Assembly: GCA_949710005.1 (NCBI GenBank)
Contig: OX453287.1
Span: 18,375,017-18,439,016, forward strand
DNA: 64,000 nucleotides
Reading direction: 5' to 3'
Source: Ricordea florida
Lineage: Eukaryota; Cnidaria; Anthozoa; Corallimorpharia; Ricordeidae
Made by a program: the position numbers and the translations under genes. Positions 48,651 through 61,752 of the stretch are shown one piece after another. The notes under the pieces were generated by a model. It was given only the letters and a program-made list of their open reading frames with translations. It was not told the DNA's origin and searched no databases. Each line of letters begins with the position of its first letter. Position 1 is the stretch's first letter.

Positions 48651-49560
48651 CTGAGGAAAGAGAGTAATAAAAGCATCTATTAGTACTGTATGCCAATAAA
48701 TTAACGCCACTCGAGAGGACAAAAAAGCAATGTGTGTTTGATTAAGTCATCATCAGTTTTAAACTAACAACAACAAGAAAAGCTACAACAAAAATATTGA
48801 TAATAACAATGATAAATGTTATCTGATGAACATGATAAACATGAATAAATGCGTTACACGGGTTAAAATTACTGGATTGATGTCACAGAAATAAAAGCAC
48901 AAGAATAACCTTATTTTCTCAAACTGTGACTCAAAATACTTCACACCATTTTGGCAAATAGAGATTTGTTAGAGGTTTAGATTTTTATATTGTACTTATT
49001 TCTTCAGTTTTTCTCATATTTTTCTAAGTCTCCTATGGATATTGGTACGTAGCTGAATGCCCTAACCTGCTCAAAAGAAGTTTTACGTTATATTCTCAAA
49101 TCATTAATAATGCATATCGTTAATTTCTCCTTATAAATAATTTCGTTATAGAAGCTATTACAAACACTCGATACATGTATTTCATCACATATCAAACACC
49201 TCGATTTTCGCTTAACTCATTTCCAGCCGGCTCACGGCCGCGGGGTGTAATTACACCCCGGATTCGAAACATTCGCCAAAATTGCGTTACTTCCGATTGC
49301 TTCCAAATTTGGAACACCTAATAACTTGGTGAATTTCAGCTTGTATACTTCAGTGACTGCTACATGAAGAATTTTGGAATTCTGATTTGAGAACGTGAGC
49401 AGGGGTTGAGGAGAGTTTTTTTTTTTCTATCATTTGACATCATTTTCTGATAGACATCCCCATATGGATATAGCTCCCTGAAAAGTTTGAAAAACGAACT
49501 TTTATCGACTTTTTGTTTGTAAAAATGGCTTGATAATATTTTTTTTTATATATATAACTT
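48651..49560. other. Non-coding interval
   Basis: AT-rich; contains the perfect 20-bp palindrome CGGGGTGTAATTACACCCCG at 49241-49260. No exon recognised. Confidence 0.45.
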
Positions 49561-52500
49561 TTAAGACACTCGCCTCTCGTCCTTGCTTGGCTGATTGCTT
49601 ACGCATCGCTCAATCAGTATTCTCCTAACATCGAGCTCATCTTCTAAGTTGGCTATTTGGCTCTTTAAGCTGTGGAGCTCTTCCTCCAGCCGATGACGAT
49701 ACTCCATGAACTCAAATACCTCTGTCTCCAAGCGGCAAGTGTCCTGCATGTGAGCTAGCAAACTGCCCTTCAGCTGCGTCCTACGGTGTTCCAGTGCATC
49801 CGGGACTTTAGCATTACAGTGCCGACAAGTCACCAGTCCTTTCTCGCATGAATCCAGTTCCTCCTTGAGAAGTGTCCTCTCTGCCAGTAGATCGGAGATT
49901 TCGTCCTCTTTGATCGCTAACTCGCATGACAATCGAGAAAGTTTGCTTTCTAGATTATCGTAAAGCAGGCAAATGTCGACATCGTTTCCATCGCAAGCAG
50001 AACGCCCTTTGTAATTGCGCTCCTTCTCACGTATTAACTCTTCTTTTAAAGTTGTTAATAAGCTAGAGAGCTTGACGCGTTCTGCCTTACTGAGCCGGGG
50101 CAAAATAGCCTCACTTTTTGAACTGTTCGAAATAGTCTCATTTTCCACAAATGTCTTCACATCAGAATGACGAGAAACCTTAAGCCTGGAATTCTCAACT
50201 TTAAAACCAGCACTACTGTCAAACAATGACGGGTCATGTATTTGACTTAAAGCGTCCTTTATGGTAAGCACCTTGGCTTTCAATTCTTCATGAAGACGAC
50301 GTATTTCGGACTTGTTTTCTCTCATGACGCTCACATCTGATGGATTCAGGAAACATTCTTTATCTGGTAGCAAACGACACGAAAACGGCAATTTTTGTGC
50401 GCCAATTTCATTGTTTAGTTCCTCCGACGAAGCTTCCGTTTGAGTTGATGTACAGTTCGAATCTATGGACTCTGATCTCTGCCGGAGGCGAGCCATGGTA
50501 ACGTTCTTCTCATGCAATCCAAGGCATAGCAATATTTTATCAACCTGTGTGTCAATTTCTCTCTGCAGCATTATCATTCCTTTGGTAAGTCCAATAATTT
50601 CTTCCTTAAGTTGATCTACGACGCGACTTGCCTCCAGTATCTTCTTTTCCAGGGACTCTTTTTTCTCCTTTATATCAGAAAATTCCGAAATTCCACGGCC
50701 CATTTCAGTACGCATGGCGGCAGATTCAGATTCCAAATTTGACAATCTCTTTTCCAACACAGCTTCGTGCTGCCTGTGCACCGACAACTCAGATTTCAGT
50801 TTCTTCGCCTCTTCGGTGCAAAACGAAGCGTACGTTCGAACAGTGGTCGCCTCAGCTGATTTGAGATTAACTTCCTGAAGAAGGCATTCATTTTCCGAGC
50901 GACAAACCTTAAATGTTTTCTCAATTAAAGCTAAGTTTGTCTCCAACGTCCGTACATCGTGAACAAGTTGCTCGTTTAACTTTGACATTTTATGGTTCTC
51001 GTTCCGTAGTCTGTCGATGACACCTTGAAGGTTTTTGTTCTCTCTCAGCAGCTGATCCACATCGGCGCGTGTTCCCTCGGCTGATTTATCCAGCTTTTCT
51101 CCTTCTCGTAACCCCTCTTTACCGTCAGAGCCAGTTTCTCCAATTGGTACAGTGGACGAGGTAGAGTTGCTCTTGCTGCCTGTTTCAAAGCTTCTCCCCT
51201 TTTTCACGTCCACCTGGGTTGCTCTAGTTACTTCAGATAAACGTGACGCGTTTGCCCGAAGCTTAGTAATCTCCTCGTCCATGGCGCTCATTTTAGCAAC
51301 AACTTTCTGTTTATCCTCAACGGCTCTCGCTAATTGTCTTTCTAGATCGGATTTCTCTGTCAAACTATCGTCAAGCTCGACACGAAGCCTAGAGAGGTCA
51401 CTCGACTGGTCAACGGAATCATTCCTTAGATTCAAAATTTCTTGATCTTTATCAAGCAGTTGTCCTTCCAATTTCAAGACGTTTTCTCTGAAAGACTTCA
51501 ATTCCGCAGCGAGATTTGCATTCTCATTTCTTACTTTCTCTAACCTTCCCGCAGTCCTAGCTCCGGGTTCTCGTTTTAACTTTCCCTTGAGGTCAATAAG
51601 CCCGTCCTGAAGATCGCACTTTTCTAATTCTATCAGTTGGACCCTCTCACGCAAATTAATTTCTGCTTGCTTTGCAACAACTACATTATCTTGGGAAATC
51701 TGGTAACGTTCTTTCACTTCTTGCAACTTGGAGCTGAGCTCACGATTTCGATTCTCGGAGTTTTCGAGCTTCCTCGTCAACGTTCGGAGATCCCCGTCCA
51801 TCACCATGTCTGTCTTAGTGTCTCGATCTTCCACTCGGGTGTATTGTTTTTCGGCATCCCGAAGCCTTCCTTCTAGTTCAAGTATCTTTTCTCCCAGTTC
51901 CCTGCTACGTGTTTGTGCCCTTGTCAACTTCTTAGTCATTTCCTTGCAAAGTTCGGCTCTGAGTCTTCGTTCGTACTCCTTCACGCTCGCAATTTTCACG
52001 TCTTCCTCCTTAAGTTTTCCTTCAAGATCGACAATCTTTCTTTCTAATAGTTTCGTCTGACTTTCAGCGCCATCCAGAGTTTTCTTTTTATCGTAGTGTT
52101 GGTGGCAAAACGGCGCTGAAACGTCCCCAGCTTTCTTCAGCTTTTCTTCCAGGTGAAGAATTTTTACATTAAGCTCTGTGTTCTCAGCAATAGCGCTTTC
52201 TAACTGCTTTGCAATTTTATTGTTCCCAATAAAGTCAGATCCAGTGAATGAAGCAAGCTTAAGCTCGCTCTCTTCAAATTTCTCTTGAAGCTGAGTGATT
52301 TTCAACTGAAGCTTGGCTCTCTGTTCTTCGGCAGCCTCTGTGCGTTTTTTCTCCTCGCGCAACTGTGAGTGCATTCTTAATTCGCCTTCTTTCAGAGATA
52401 GAACCGTCTGCTGGCTAAGGCGGAGCTCGTCTTCAAGCTCGTCGACTCGCGCAAACAATTGCTGCGCTTCAATTTCCTTATCCTCAACTTTACTCCCCAA

Positions 52501-52841
52501 TTCTACTTTGTCTCCGTTTTCAATAAGGACCGGCTTAGCCAATCTTTGCTCGCGCCATTTTAGTTTACTTTCTAGTTCAAGAACCTTTATGGCTAGCTCA
52601 CGCTTTTCATTTTCCGCTTGTTCCTTTCTCTCGATCAACATCTTGTTCTCGGCTTCAAGTTCTTCCACGGTGTTTTCAAAGTGTGCCGTCAGCTTCTCGC
52701 GGCTGTTGGTGCTGTCACTTGAGCTCTCCAGTACCACCCCCTCGTCAACTGAAGTAAGACGTCCTTCAGCAGCTCGTCCGCGTGGGAGGGGTGGGGAGGG
52801 AGGAAGATCGTCCCCACATTGACTAGGGCATTGATGTCGCA
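49561..52841 (-). CDS. Host large terminal exon: long coiled-coil protein
   Basis: One exon of about 1093 codons, acceptor AATATTACCCCAG just beyond 52841, entering in phase 1, stop at 49561. After a Pro-rich, disordered start (PPSPPLPRG) nearly all of it is heptad-type coiled coil rich in Glu, Lys, Leu and Arg with few prolines. A CRHC pair is near residue 1010. This composition is usual for centrosomal, cilium-basal or cytoskeletal linker proteins; no specific family is claimed. There is no in-frame ATG before about residue 89, so the start codon lies in upstream exons, possibly those at 56057-61214. Confidence 0.8.
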
Positions 52842-53886
52842 CTGGGGTAATATTGTTAAAGCCTGCGCGGAAGGAAAGGGTTGTCAGTGAATAGGTTCTT
52901 CAACTCTAGGCAGTTATGCAACTGTGTAGAGGCCCGTTGGTATCACAGAGACCCCTTTGTAGGTACTTTTCCAGCCCCGCTGACAAGCTTTATTCCTATC
53001 CAGTTATGTTAACACCACGCTAATCAAGAAATACAAATCATAATATAGATAACAAATCATTTGACACTAGCATTAGTAAACGGGCTGAAACGCGATTTAA
53101 CCCGTGGTCGCGTTGCGACTCCCCCTTCAACCGTCCCGTCGCCCCAAGTGATGCAGTCACTCGAACTCTGCACGAACATAAATGATCTACTTTCTTTAAT
53201 GTCAGATTTCGCAAGCGCTTTCACGAATAACCTTAAAAAGGAAAGACATATCAGATTAGGTTCTTTCGTCAATGTGGTGCCGGGGGGGCTAGGAGGGGGC
53301 GTGTTTAAGCTCTCCTTTTTCCGTCTCTTTCTGTTGTTTGGGCTCTTATCTTTTTGGGGCTTAACATTTTTTTATTTTTGTATTAAATAACTGTGATTAG
53401 GGCTTTCCACAAGTTGCTCGGCAAATTTTTGGCATCTTTTCGTATCTGGAGCAACTTTTTTTCGTTTCGAGCAACTTTTAGCATTCTGAGCAATTTCTAG
53501 TTTTCTACAAATTTGTTTGGAGCAGCTTTTTGAGAAAATTCGGGCAACGTTCTTGGGGAAATCTCGAGCAAGTTGTGAAAAGCACTAACTGTGGCGAAAG
53601 ACTAGATAACCGTTTTACCTAAATAGTCGAACCGGGTCTGCTGCAGTTTGTAAGACTTAATTCTCGACTCCATGTCGGCCTTGTCCAATAGTAACAGACA
53701 GTTGATAAGTGCTTTGTCCATAAGAACGTGACATAAGGACTGCTCTAACTTCCATTGGTCAATCACTTCACCATTTTCGCCTGAGAATCGAGAATAAAAG
53801 GTTCTGACAGTCAGAAATAAGAAGTGCTTTGCTTATCACCAGATTTGATTATTTCCTGATTCATATAACCATTGTTTGCTTGCACT
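52842..53886. other. Intron or intergenic DNA
   Basis: No supported exon. GAGCAACTTTT-type phrases repeat about six times at 53410-53580. Confidence 0.4.
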
Positions 53887-53891
53887 AGAGA

Positions 53892-53958
<67 letters not shown>

Positions 53959-53959
53959 T

Positions 53960-54028
<69 letters not shown>

Positions 54029-54063
54029 TGAGAAAGAGAGAGAGAGAGAGAGAGAAAGGATGA

Positions 54064-54140
<77 letters not shown>

Positions 54141-54141
54141 T

Positions 54142-54222
<81 letters not shown>

Positions 54223-54223
54223 T

Positions 54224-54264
<41 letters not shown>
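53887..54264. repeat. (AG)n microsatellite with AAAGGATG interruptions
   Basis: About 380 bp of AG dinucleotides broken at roughly regular intervals by GAAAGGATGAGA. Long Ser/Leu and Arg/Glu frames over it are artefacts. Confidence 0.95.
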
Positions 54265-54270
<6 letters not shown>

Positions 54271-55138
54271 CTAATGTTGAAAACAATGTTGAGATATATT
54301 ATCAAACGCAATACAAAACTGTAATATGGTGTCGCATTGGGGGGGGGGGGGTCTAGATGCGTTTTGAGGAGAAAAAGGTGTTAGTCTAAAAATACGGGGA
54401 AAAAATTCAGGATGAAAGAAACGAATTTTACCGAACCACATTCGTGGTCTGCACAAAGCCACTCCACGTAACAACAACTGAGGTCAAGATGTACAAGTTT
54501 TATCAACCGAACACTTGACATATTGTTAAGAATGCGATCTATATCACCGGTTGTCGTATACATTCCTCACTGTGTTATTTTTCACTGGTCTTATAACCAC
54601 TTACCGTACTTTAATCTACTTTAGAGAAAGGTTATTATTGCATTATTTTGATTCCACGCATGTGATACGTGCCAAACATAACAGGGAAATCTAAATTTGA
54701 GAATACTTTGTGTGAATTTCCTACTAAACATATTTTTTACTCAACATACGGATCGGCAACGATGGCGACAATTTTCCGAGTTTGCGATACAAAACTCTGC
54801 GCGCATGGTACACTTGCTAAACAAAAAGGCCAGTGGCACGCATGAGGTCATGCAAAAATTATAAAGATAGCAAACACAGTATAAATCCGCAAGATTAAAT
54901 TTGTGGTCTATTAACACAAAATTTGACATTACGGGCTCAAATTCCTCTCCTTTCACTTCGACATTCTTATGACACAGGCAAGATAGATAAAAAAAAAAGA
55001 AAAAAAACATTACTATTATAGGTGGTGAGGTCAGCCCGTTTATCAAGTGGTTGAGTACTTGTTCAACGTCGATGAAGAGCTGCAAATCTGGTCGAGGTTG
55101 ACTAACAAAAGAGTTATTTCAGGACAGCTGTGACTTAG
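54265..55138. other. Non-coding interval
   Basis: Includes an 11-G run near 54340. No gene supported. Confidence 0.4.
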
Positions 55139-55141
55139 TTA

Positions 55142-55436
55142 GGGACGGACCATTAGAAAAGTGATGGGGGGGGGGGTGGGGAAAAACCAAAAAAAAAATT
55201 CATGCAAGGGAAAATGCGAAGAAAAAAATTCATGCAAAGAAGAAGGTAAAAAAAAAAATTCATGCAGAAGGAAGGTCCAATTGTGACTTTTTCACACATA
55301 GTAAAAAAAATTCGTGCAGAGGGGTTCACCTGAAAAAAAAATTCCTGCACAAGCAGTGAGCGAAAAAAAAAATTCGTGCAAGCTGAAAATTCCCCACCCC
55401 ACCCCCCCCTCCATCACTTTTCTAATGGTCCGTCCC
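55142..55436. mobile_element. Harbinger-type MITE, copy 2
   Basis: TTA duplications at 55139-55141 and 55437-55439, same inverted ends as 36382-36665, core in opposite orientation. Confidence 0.85.
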
Positions 55437-55451
55437 TTAGAGTTAACGACT

Positions 55452-55566
55452 GCCAAAATCCTGAATTCAAGATTTTGGAGGGCCAAAATATTGAATTCAG
55501 GATCTTGACCCTGCAAAATCTTGAATTCAGAATCTTGGCCTTTTAAAATATTGAACTCGGGATTCT
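55452..55566. repeat. About 30-bp tandem repeat
   Basis: Four to five units built on TTGAATTCAGGATCTTGG. Confidence 0.75.
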
Positions 55567-55899
55567 GTCTTAACTCTAACTCCACGCTAACTCTTTAGCA
55601 CGGCAAAGGATTAAATTTGTGTAATGGTTGAAGCAATTCGCCGTAAGGCATAATCAGCACATGTAAATACAATCCATTAATTGTCAAATCTTGAAAAACA
55701 AATTGTAAAAAATTGAAAAAGGCGGCAATTCATCGCCAACTTTTAGATATTCTATTGTTTGAGGATGATTATGTTGACACGCTTACCATTACCTCTAGGA
55801 TTAAACAGCTTTGAAGTCTGCGATATTTTTAAATTCGTTTAATATAAAATTGTAACTTTTTTTCCTACTTTTTTCTCTTTTCCAACCCTCTGATAGTTT

Positions 55900-56050
55900 T
55901 ATTATATACTATATGTAAATAATATAAATTAATATTTTATCTGTGCCCGACCCGCCTCGATTAGTGTTGCGGCTACTTTGTGGGTCAGCATTATTGTTCA
56001 AATATGTATGGTACGTAAATAAAGATTGCTGTTATTGTTATTGTTAATTG
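55900..56050 (+). repeat. CR1-type LINE 3'-end remnant
   Basis: GTGCCCGACCCGCCTCGATT, then AATAAAGATTGCTGTTATTG and a short (TTATTG) tail, resembling 3' UTRs of CR1-like elements. No coding part. Confidence 0.45.
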
Positions 56051-56056
56051 TATTAC

Positions 56057-56200
56057 CTTGGTATAATTTGTACTTATGTTTGCTGATTTCTAACGAGGAG
56101 TCTGAGTCTGTGAGGTACATCAAGACGCCTTGACTGTAGTGTATGCTTTCGACAAAGGCATTCATAGTAGACGGTGGGGACAAAAAATCGTTGTGTTTTC
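56057..56200 (-). CDS. Host exon 5 (minus-strand gene, unknown product)
   Basis: 144 nt, phase 1 in and phase 1 out, donor GTAATA. Reads GKHNDFLSPPSTMNAF ... YLTDSDSSLEISKHKYKLYQ. The acceptor is CATCTGAG, less usual. It fits after the exon at 56901-56972. Confidence 0.5.
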
Positions 56201-56900
56201 CTCAGATGACAACAGGATCGCAAATCCTTAAAGTATCTTTCGGAGATTTCATCTATTTTATGCAAAAGCAGTCTATATATGTACATTATGTGGAAAACGT
56301 TCTTTGAGTTAGGACCTAAAGCTGAACATGGAACATTTCAGCAAGTCACATCTGCTCCCACAGTCGCTTTTTCAACTTCATTGATGCAAATTGACGGTTT
56401 CTCGATAGGTTTGACCACCGACTGGGCAAAAGGAATCAATGCGTTGTTAAGCAAATTCCAAAAGCAAGCGTGTCCGTGTTTTATGTAGAATGTCATAAAC
56501 AGACTACAAAGATATTGCTTTCTTGAGATTTCGATACTGTGAAATAAAAGTCTACTAATGGCTATTAATTTCTGCACGTTTCATAGTTCCTCGTACTTCT
56601 TAAACAATTTTAATAGTTTTCAGTGACTTTAAATGAACTGTTTACGAATGAAAGAATTCATCATCACCTAGTAATAACGAATAGCGAGTCTATGGGTATA
56701 CTGTACTTTTGTAGCACATTTTACACAGTTAACGCGTGTTTTCGGAAAGTCGGCGTATCAACGACGCTCTACAAGATTCCTTTGCTGAACATTGCTGTCA
56801 CTGGTGAGTATATCAAAACCATATGAACACCCTGGTCAGTAAGTTTCCCGTTAGCTTTTACTTTGGATTCCAATAAAGCAAAAGAAAGAGAAGTTCTTAC

Positions 56901-56972
56901 CTGTTGAAGATTTCCGACACTCGACACGATCCCGCAAAAGCTCATGTAAACGTCTTTTGTTTTGTTGAATGT
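56901..56972 (-). CDS. Host exon 4 (minus-strand gene)
   Basis: 72 nt, acceptor TTATTTTGCAG, donor GTAAGA, phase 1 in and out. Reads DIQQNKRRLHELLRDRVE..., a charged helix compatible with a coiled coil. Confidence 0.6.
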
Positions 56973-57008
56973 CTGCAAAATAAGAACAATTCCACTTCTG
57001 TAACTCAT

Positions 57009-58069
57009 TAAAATAACTCATCATTATTGACTGTTTTAAAACACATTATTAGACCAAGACACTGAATGGAGATAACGAAACCCAGAGATAATACATAAAT
57101 GTGTATTTTTCCAGAGATAAAGCACAGGTCATAAATAATGAACGTTGTAATTGCTGCCACTTCGACTTTCGACTTAGGCAAAAGGGTGCTGTTGGTAATT
57201 CGTAAAAGAATTTTCCTCATTTTTTGTCCCAAAAAGAAGTCCAAATCAATCTGTAACTATTTAGACAAGCTGTTGTGACCCGAATTCCGATAAATAAATG
57301 TCCTTGAGGATTCTGAATAACTTTGTACACTGTACACTCTTTTCATTCTCTCGCGGTCCAAGCCAGATTGTTTTTCGAACCTAGAGCAAAGTATTCTAAA
57401 ACATCAGCTCGTGTTTTGCTTTTCTTTTTGGATCATCGGCGCTGCCTAAGGCCTCGAAACCAAAAACCGGATTTGGACACTATGGATCAAATTAATGAGG
57501 CACACAGAATTTACAAGGGTAAGAATAATTCGTTCTCTATATCAATATTTTAGATGGCTAGGAGCCAATTTTCCCTTGTGAAGTGTGCCTAGACAGAGGC
57601 TTTGTGAAGCTTTGGTGTTGACTAGAGGACTATAATATAACGCTTGAGTAATCTCTCTCCATGGAGAAGGAGATGTAGAATAAGAATTTAAAGGGGATGG
57701 GTCGGTAATGAGAGTACTGGAAAAAAGTGCCTAATTATAACCCCTCTTCCAGTTAGTACTATGGCATGCTTTCGTCCTTGAAAACGTCCGACACATGTTT
57801 ACTCTCACTCGAGTGCAGCATTAACAGCATAAAAAAACTATTATGTAAACGAGGCATTCATTGGTGTACACCATATAACCTTCACAGATGTCATTTAAGA
57901 AAGAACAACTGAAACCTTGTTATGAGCTTGTAGACACGCTCAAAAAAATTAGTAAAGAAAAAACTTCTGTGAGAAAAAAACTTCTGTGGTTTGTATTTTT
58001 CAAAAGAACATTGCTAGGACTATACAATGTTTAACCTGCTAAATAATGAAGATGGCGTATTTTAAGCCT
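57009..58069. other. Intronic or non-coding
   Basis: No exon supported. Confidence 0.4.
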
Positions 58070-58205
58070 GGCACATTGGTGAAAGATGCATTTTCGTTAT
58101 TGCCACAGACAAACTCGGAAAAGGCAAATCCGCGTTTTCCCAGTAGGAGTCGAACCTACGACCTTCCGATGACCAGTTCGGACGCTCTCACTGAGCTATA
58201 GGAGA
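58070..58205 (-). repeat. tRNA-derived SINE
   Basis: On the minus strand: A-box-like TATAGCTCAGTGAGAGCG, anticodon-like stem TCCGA/TCGGA with an eight-base loop, B-box GTAGGTTCGACTCCTAC, then an unrelated tail. The acceptor stem does not pair fully. A second, decayed copy of the tail is at 62540-62612. Confidence 0.65.
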
Positions 58206-59143
58206 CTCGTGGGAGCAAGATCATTAAACTAGATTCATCGGACAAACATCTCGTATACTTCCAGATTTGAATGTCAGAGTGAAAGGTTCGTTAAATAATT
58301 ATGGTATGTTCTGACTGAGCCAGAAAAATTGTATTCTTGTATTCTGCGCTGCGGTTAACAAAACTTCTATTTTTTGGCAAATTACCAGGATCTTTTACTG
58401 TAACGTAAAGAAATCCTTTGTCAGAGTCATTACAACCTAAAAAAACTAAAACAACTTCTTGTTATATGTCTTTATATTGTAACATTTTTCTCGTGGACTT
58501 ATCCAGTTTGAGGTACGTGCGACGCGACCAGGAATGTTCTATGATTAACCGCAGAGCAACACTTCTTATGTTTTAAAGGTTTGGGAATGTCGTCACTCAG
58601 GTTTGACCCTTTATAAGTTAGACAAAATGTGCTCCTTGGCTGTTTACCAGCTGATTCCGTGAACCCTGAAGACTTCACATTTACGCCATAACTAACCCAG
58701 CGAGGAGTATAAAATTAACCGAGTAAGGAATCAGTCTTGAAATTGAAAAATCATAGTTTCGGAATCCGGCTCGAATTTACAAAACATAGATATTGGGGGC
58801 TCGGACTCGAAACCTTGAAATATTGTTCTACTGTTTTTCAAACAAGGACCTCTTAAACGCAAGTCTCGATTTTATCATTTCATACCCCTACAGCGCGACT
58901 TTTGTTGAAACGATCACCAATGCTCACAGTCAAACGTCAAGCCATAGTATATATTTGATAATAACTTACAACCCTTACTCTCAGAGTAACAACATAATTT
59001 GTAGCTTGAACTTGAACTCTTTTACCACTTTCTCATGCCAAAACTTTAGTCATAAATTCAGTGTAGTTCTGCCGAATCAAGTCGTGTTGAAAGAATTTTT
59101 ATTTTATCTACGTGTCATTCTATAATACAAATGATCTACAAAC
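58206..59143. other. Intronic or non-coding
   Basis: No exon supported. Confidence 0.4.
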
Positions 59144-59305
59144 CTTCACCGACTTCCTGTCCTTTACAGTCCATAAGACTCGAAAAGAAACTCAAAGAGG
59201 CCGAATCTGTAGTTTGCTTTAAGTGTGAAAGCGCTTCCTTGACGCGAAGCAGTTTACGCGTGTACGCTGTATCACTGATCGGAGTACTGTGACGTCCACA
59301 CTCAG
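59144..59305 (-). CDS. Host exon 3 (minus-strand gene)
   Basis: 162 nt, acceptor TTGTTTTTCAG, donor GTTTGT, phase 1 in and out. Reads AECGRHSTPISDTAYTRKLLRV-type sequence with two Cys and a long helix. Confidence 0.6.
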
Positions 59306-61040
59306 CTGAAAAACAAGTCAGCCAAAGTATTGTCAATAAGTCAACCCAGCTGTCAAGTGTTAACAATTGAGAGCATAGAGGTATATAAATTTGTAATTGA
59401 CTGGAACCTGTGATTGACGGAGTTGTGTCTTATTAACCGTTGACAAGCGTGATGTTTTTTTCAACCCTCAGACTGAACTCCAACACGTAAGAAGTCGGGA
59501 TTGTGCATTGTTTAGAATGATATTAACGCGTTATCTTACTCAGTACCCCTTTAAAATACTCTCTGTACTATTCTGCTCATAATGTCTCGAACACAACAGT
59601 TTTAATCGAACTTCACGCACTCATAAAATTTAAAGAGTATAATTTCGTGTCCTAAATCTATTCCGACCCAAGCACCTGGGAGCAAAAATATTGTCCCATG
59701 GTTTCTTAATCTCTTTGTATTTATTTCAAACTATTCAGATTCATCGAACCATAATTTCAACAAAGGATCAAATCTTTGTTGAGGTGAATTGGTAATTACT
59801 ACACAGTTGTCACGGTAACAAAGCTAGTACACAAATTTTGCCGTGAAGTGAATCTAAATGGAATTATGCTTGTTCTATCTTTTACCAAAGCGGCAATTAC
59901 AATATTCCAACAGCAGTCTTCGCTTATGATGCAACTTCATCTCAAAACCTCACGGACACATAAAGAAGACTCGTAAACCGCACGGCGAATAGAACAGCCT
60001 GAGGGAACACACCTACAAAACTTAAGACCCAAACCTTACCGCAACATTAATTTAACAAGCACCCGAACAATTTTATTTCTTTACAATTATCTATATTCTC
60101 TATAATTCCCAATCAATCTACCAGGCATACAGGGAAATCAACTTCTTTTGGGAAACCTTTTTGATATACACCTATATCGTGATTTTCAAAACTCTCCACA
60201 GGGGTTGGGCCACACGCGCTGTTTTCCCACTCTTTACCCCACGCGTAGCGCACGCTCTCCATGCGAGAGTAATAGAGCATGTCATCTATTCACTTGGTAA
60301 GTGTTACTCTTTGTTTCCGAAATAAAAACGACAATACCAGAACGTTTAGATTTAATATATCAATTTGAAAGAGTGTGTCAACAGAAAAAGGCAAGAAAAA
60401 GCGAAACAACCAAGGTAAATTTTATCGCTTATGTTTCGGGCACCTGGTCTGCATTTTGAAAAATTGCACATTACGAAAATAAGTAACAGTACAGAATTGA
60501 CTGTTAGCGCAATAACAAGCCTCCCATTTTAAGTCAAACTTTTATCCATGCGGTTTTCAAATGACCTAGCTGGATAAAATCGGGTATTTCGATATAATTA
60601 TTTCGAGAGAATACGAAACGGGTCTCTTACAATATGCACGCGACACAAAGAAATTGTAATATTTAAATCTTATTGCGCTAATAATTGTTAAACAGCGGCA
60701 ACACGGATTGTTGAAACCTGTCTTAAGGCAGACGCACTTGTTCCCGGTCTTTAATTTGAATAACGATTGCCCTTTATACCAAAATTAAGTAATTTCCATG
60801 ATTGTACCCGCATCGAGCGCGGGAACGGACCCATGAGAGTTGATCACTACCGCTTGTGGGATCATGTCAGATTGTAAGAGAAAGTGGCACGAGATCCAAA
60901 GGGGCAAAATCAAAGCAACGGGTATTACTTTTGATAGCGAGTGGAAATGTATGGTGCTCTAGAGCTAGTTCCAAACTTCCAAAAAGTTCCAAACGACACA
61001 GTTCATTTGAGCACTGTGAGAATACTGGACGCGTGCTTAC
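59306..61040. other. Intronic or non-coding
   Basis: No exon supported. Confidence 0.4.
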
Positions 61041-61214
61041 CTTGAGGAAACAGATGGCTTGATTTGCATGTCTCGGCATTTTCAGAGTCAGTAGAGCTCA
61101 TAACTCTGGTGGCGTCATCGCTATAAAGATTACTCTTGGTGAAGAAGTACTCTGTTAACTGGAAATAGACGGTAAAGTTTCTCATCAGATACAGTGCAGT
61201 TTCTACTTGATCGT
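61041..61214 (-). CDS. Host exon 2 (minus-strand gene)
   Basis: 174 nt, acceptor TTCTTCCCCTAG, donor GTAAGC, phase 1 in and out. Reads DDQVETALYLMRNFTVYFQL ... SSHLFPQ. Splices in frame to the exon at 59305. Confidence 0.62.
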
Positions 61215-61227
61215 CTAGGGGAAGAAC

Positions 61228-61650
61228 CATGCAGTGTGACCATTCTTTGTCAAGCTAACAAACAGTACTGTACTGTGGTACTGTTTGTTTTACTATACAG
61301 TGTGGTTCTAACTTTTTCATCGGTGGATCAAACCATGCAGTGTGACCATTCTTTGTCAAGCTAACAAACAGTACTGTACTGTGGTACTGTTTGTTTTACT
61401 ATACAGTGTGGTTCCCACTTTTTCATCTGTAGATCAAACCATGCAGTGTGGCCATTCTTTGGAACGCTACTGAACAGTACTGTACTGTGTTACTGTTTGT
61501 TTTACTATACAATGCGATTCTAACGTTTTCTCCCATGGATCAAATTATACAGTGTGACCATTCTTTTAAGAACGCTTTTGAACAGTACTGTACAATAGAA
61601 CTGTCTGTCCCACTACCAGAATGGTACTAGCTTTCTTCCATTGATCAAAG
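61228..61650. repeat. About 105-bp tandem repeat, four copies
   Basis: Units carry CCATGCAGTGTGACCATTCT and ACAGTACTGTACTGTGGTAC. It lies in the intron between two exons and touches both splice borders (GTGGTTCT phrases). Confidence 0.85.
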
Positions 61651-61752
61651 CTACTGAAACGTCCTGTGTTGTGGTAACCATCGCAATGGCCATTTTTAAG
61701 AAAGCTACTGAACGGCACGTTCACAGAACCTATCATAAAGTGTGGTTCTCAC

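Noticed and set aside
53057-53272. Possible extra exon of the coiled-coil gene on the minus strand
   Set aside because: Open frame and an acceptor-like site exist, but the phase does not match and no good donor is seen.
53811-54356. Ser/Leu- and Arg/Glu-repeat proteins
   Set aside because: Direct product of reading an (AG)n microsatellite.
58139-58205. Functional tRNA gene on the minus strand
   Set aside because: Eight-base anticodon loop, imperfect acceptor stem and a repeated tail at 62540 indicate a SINE.
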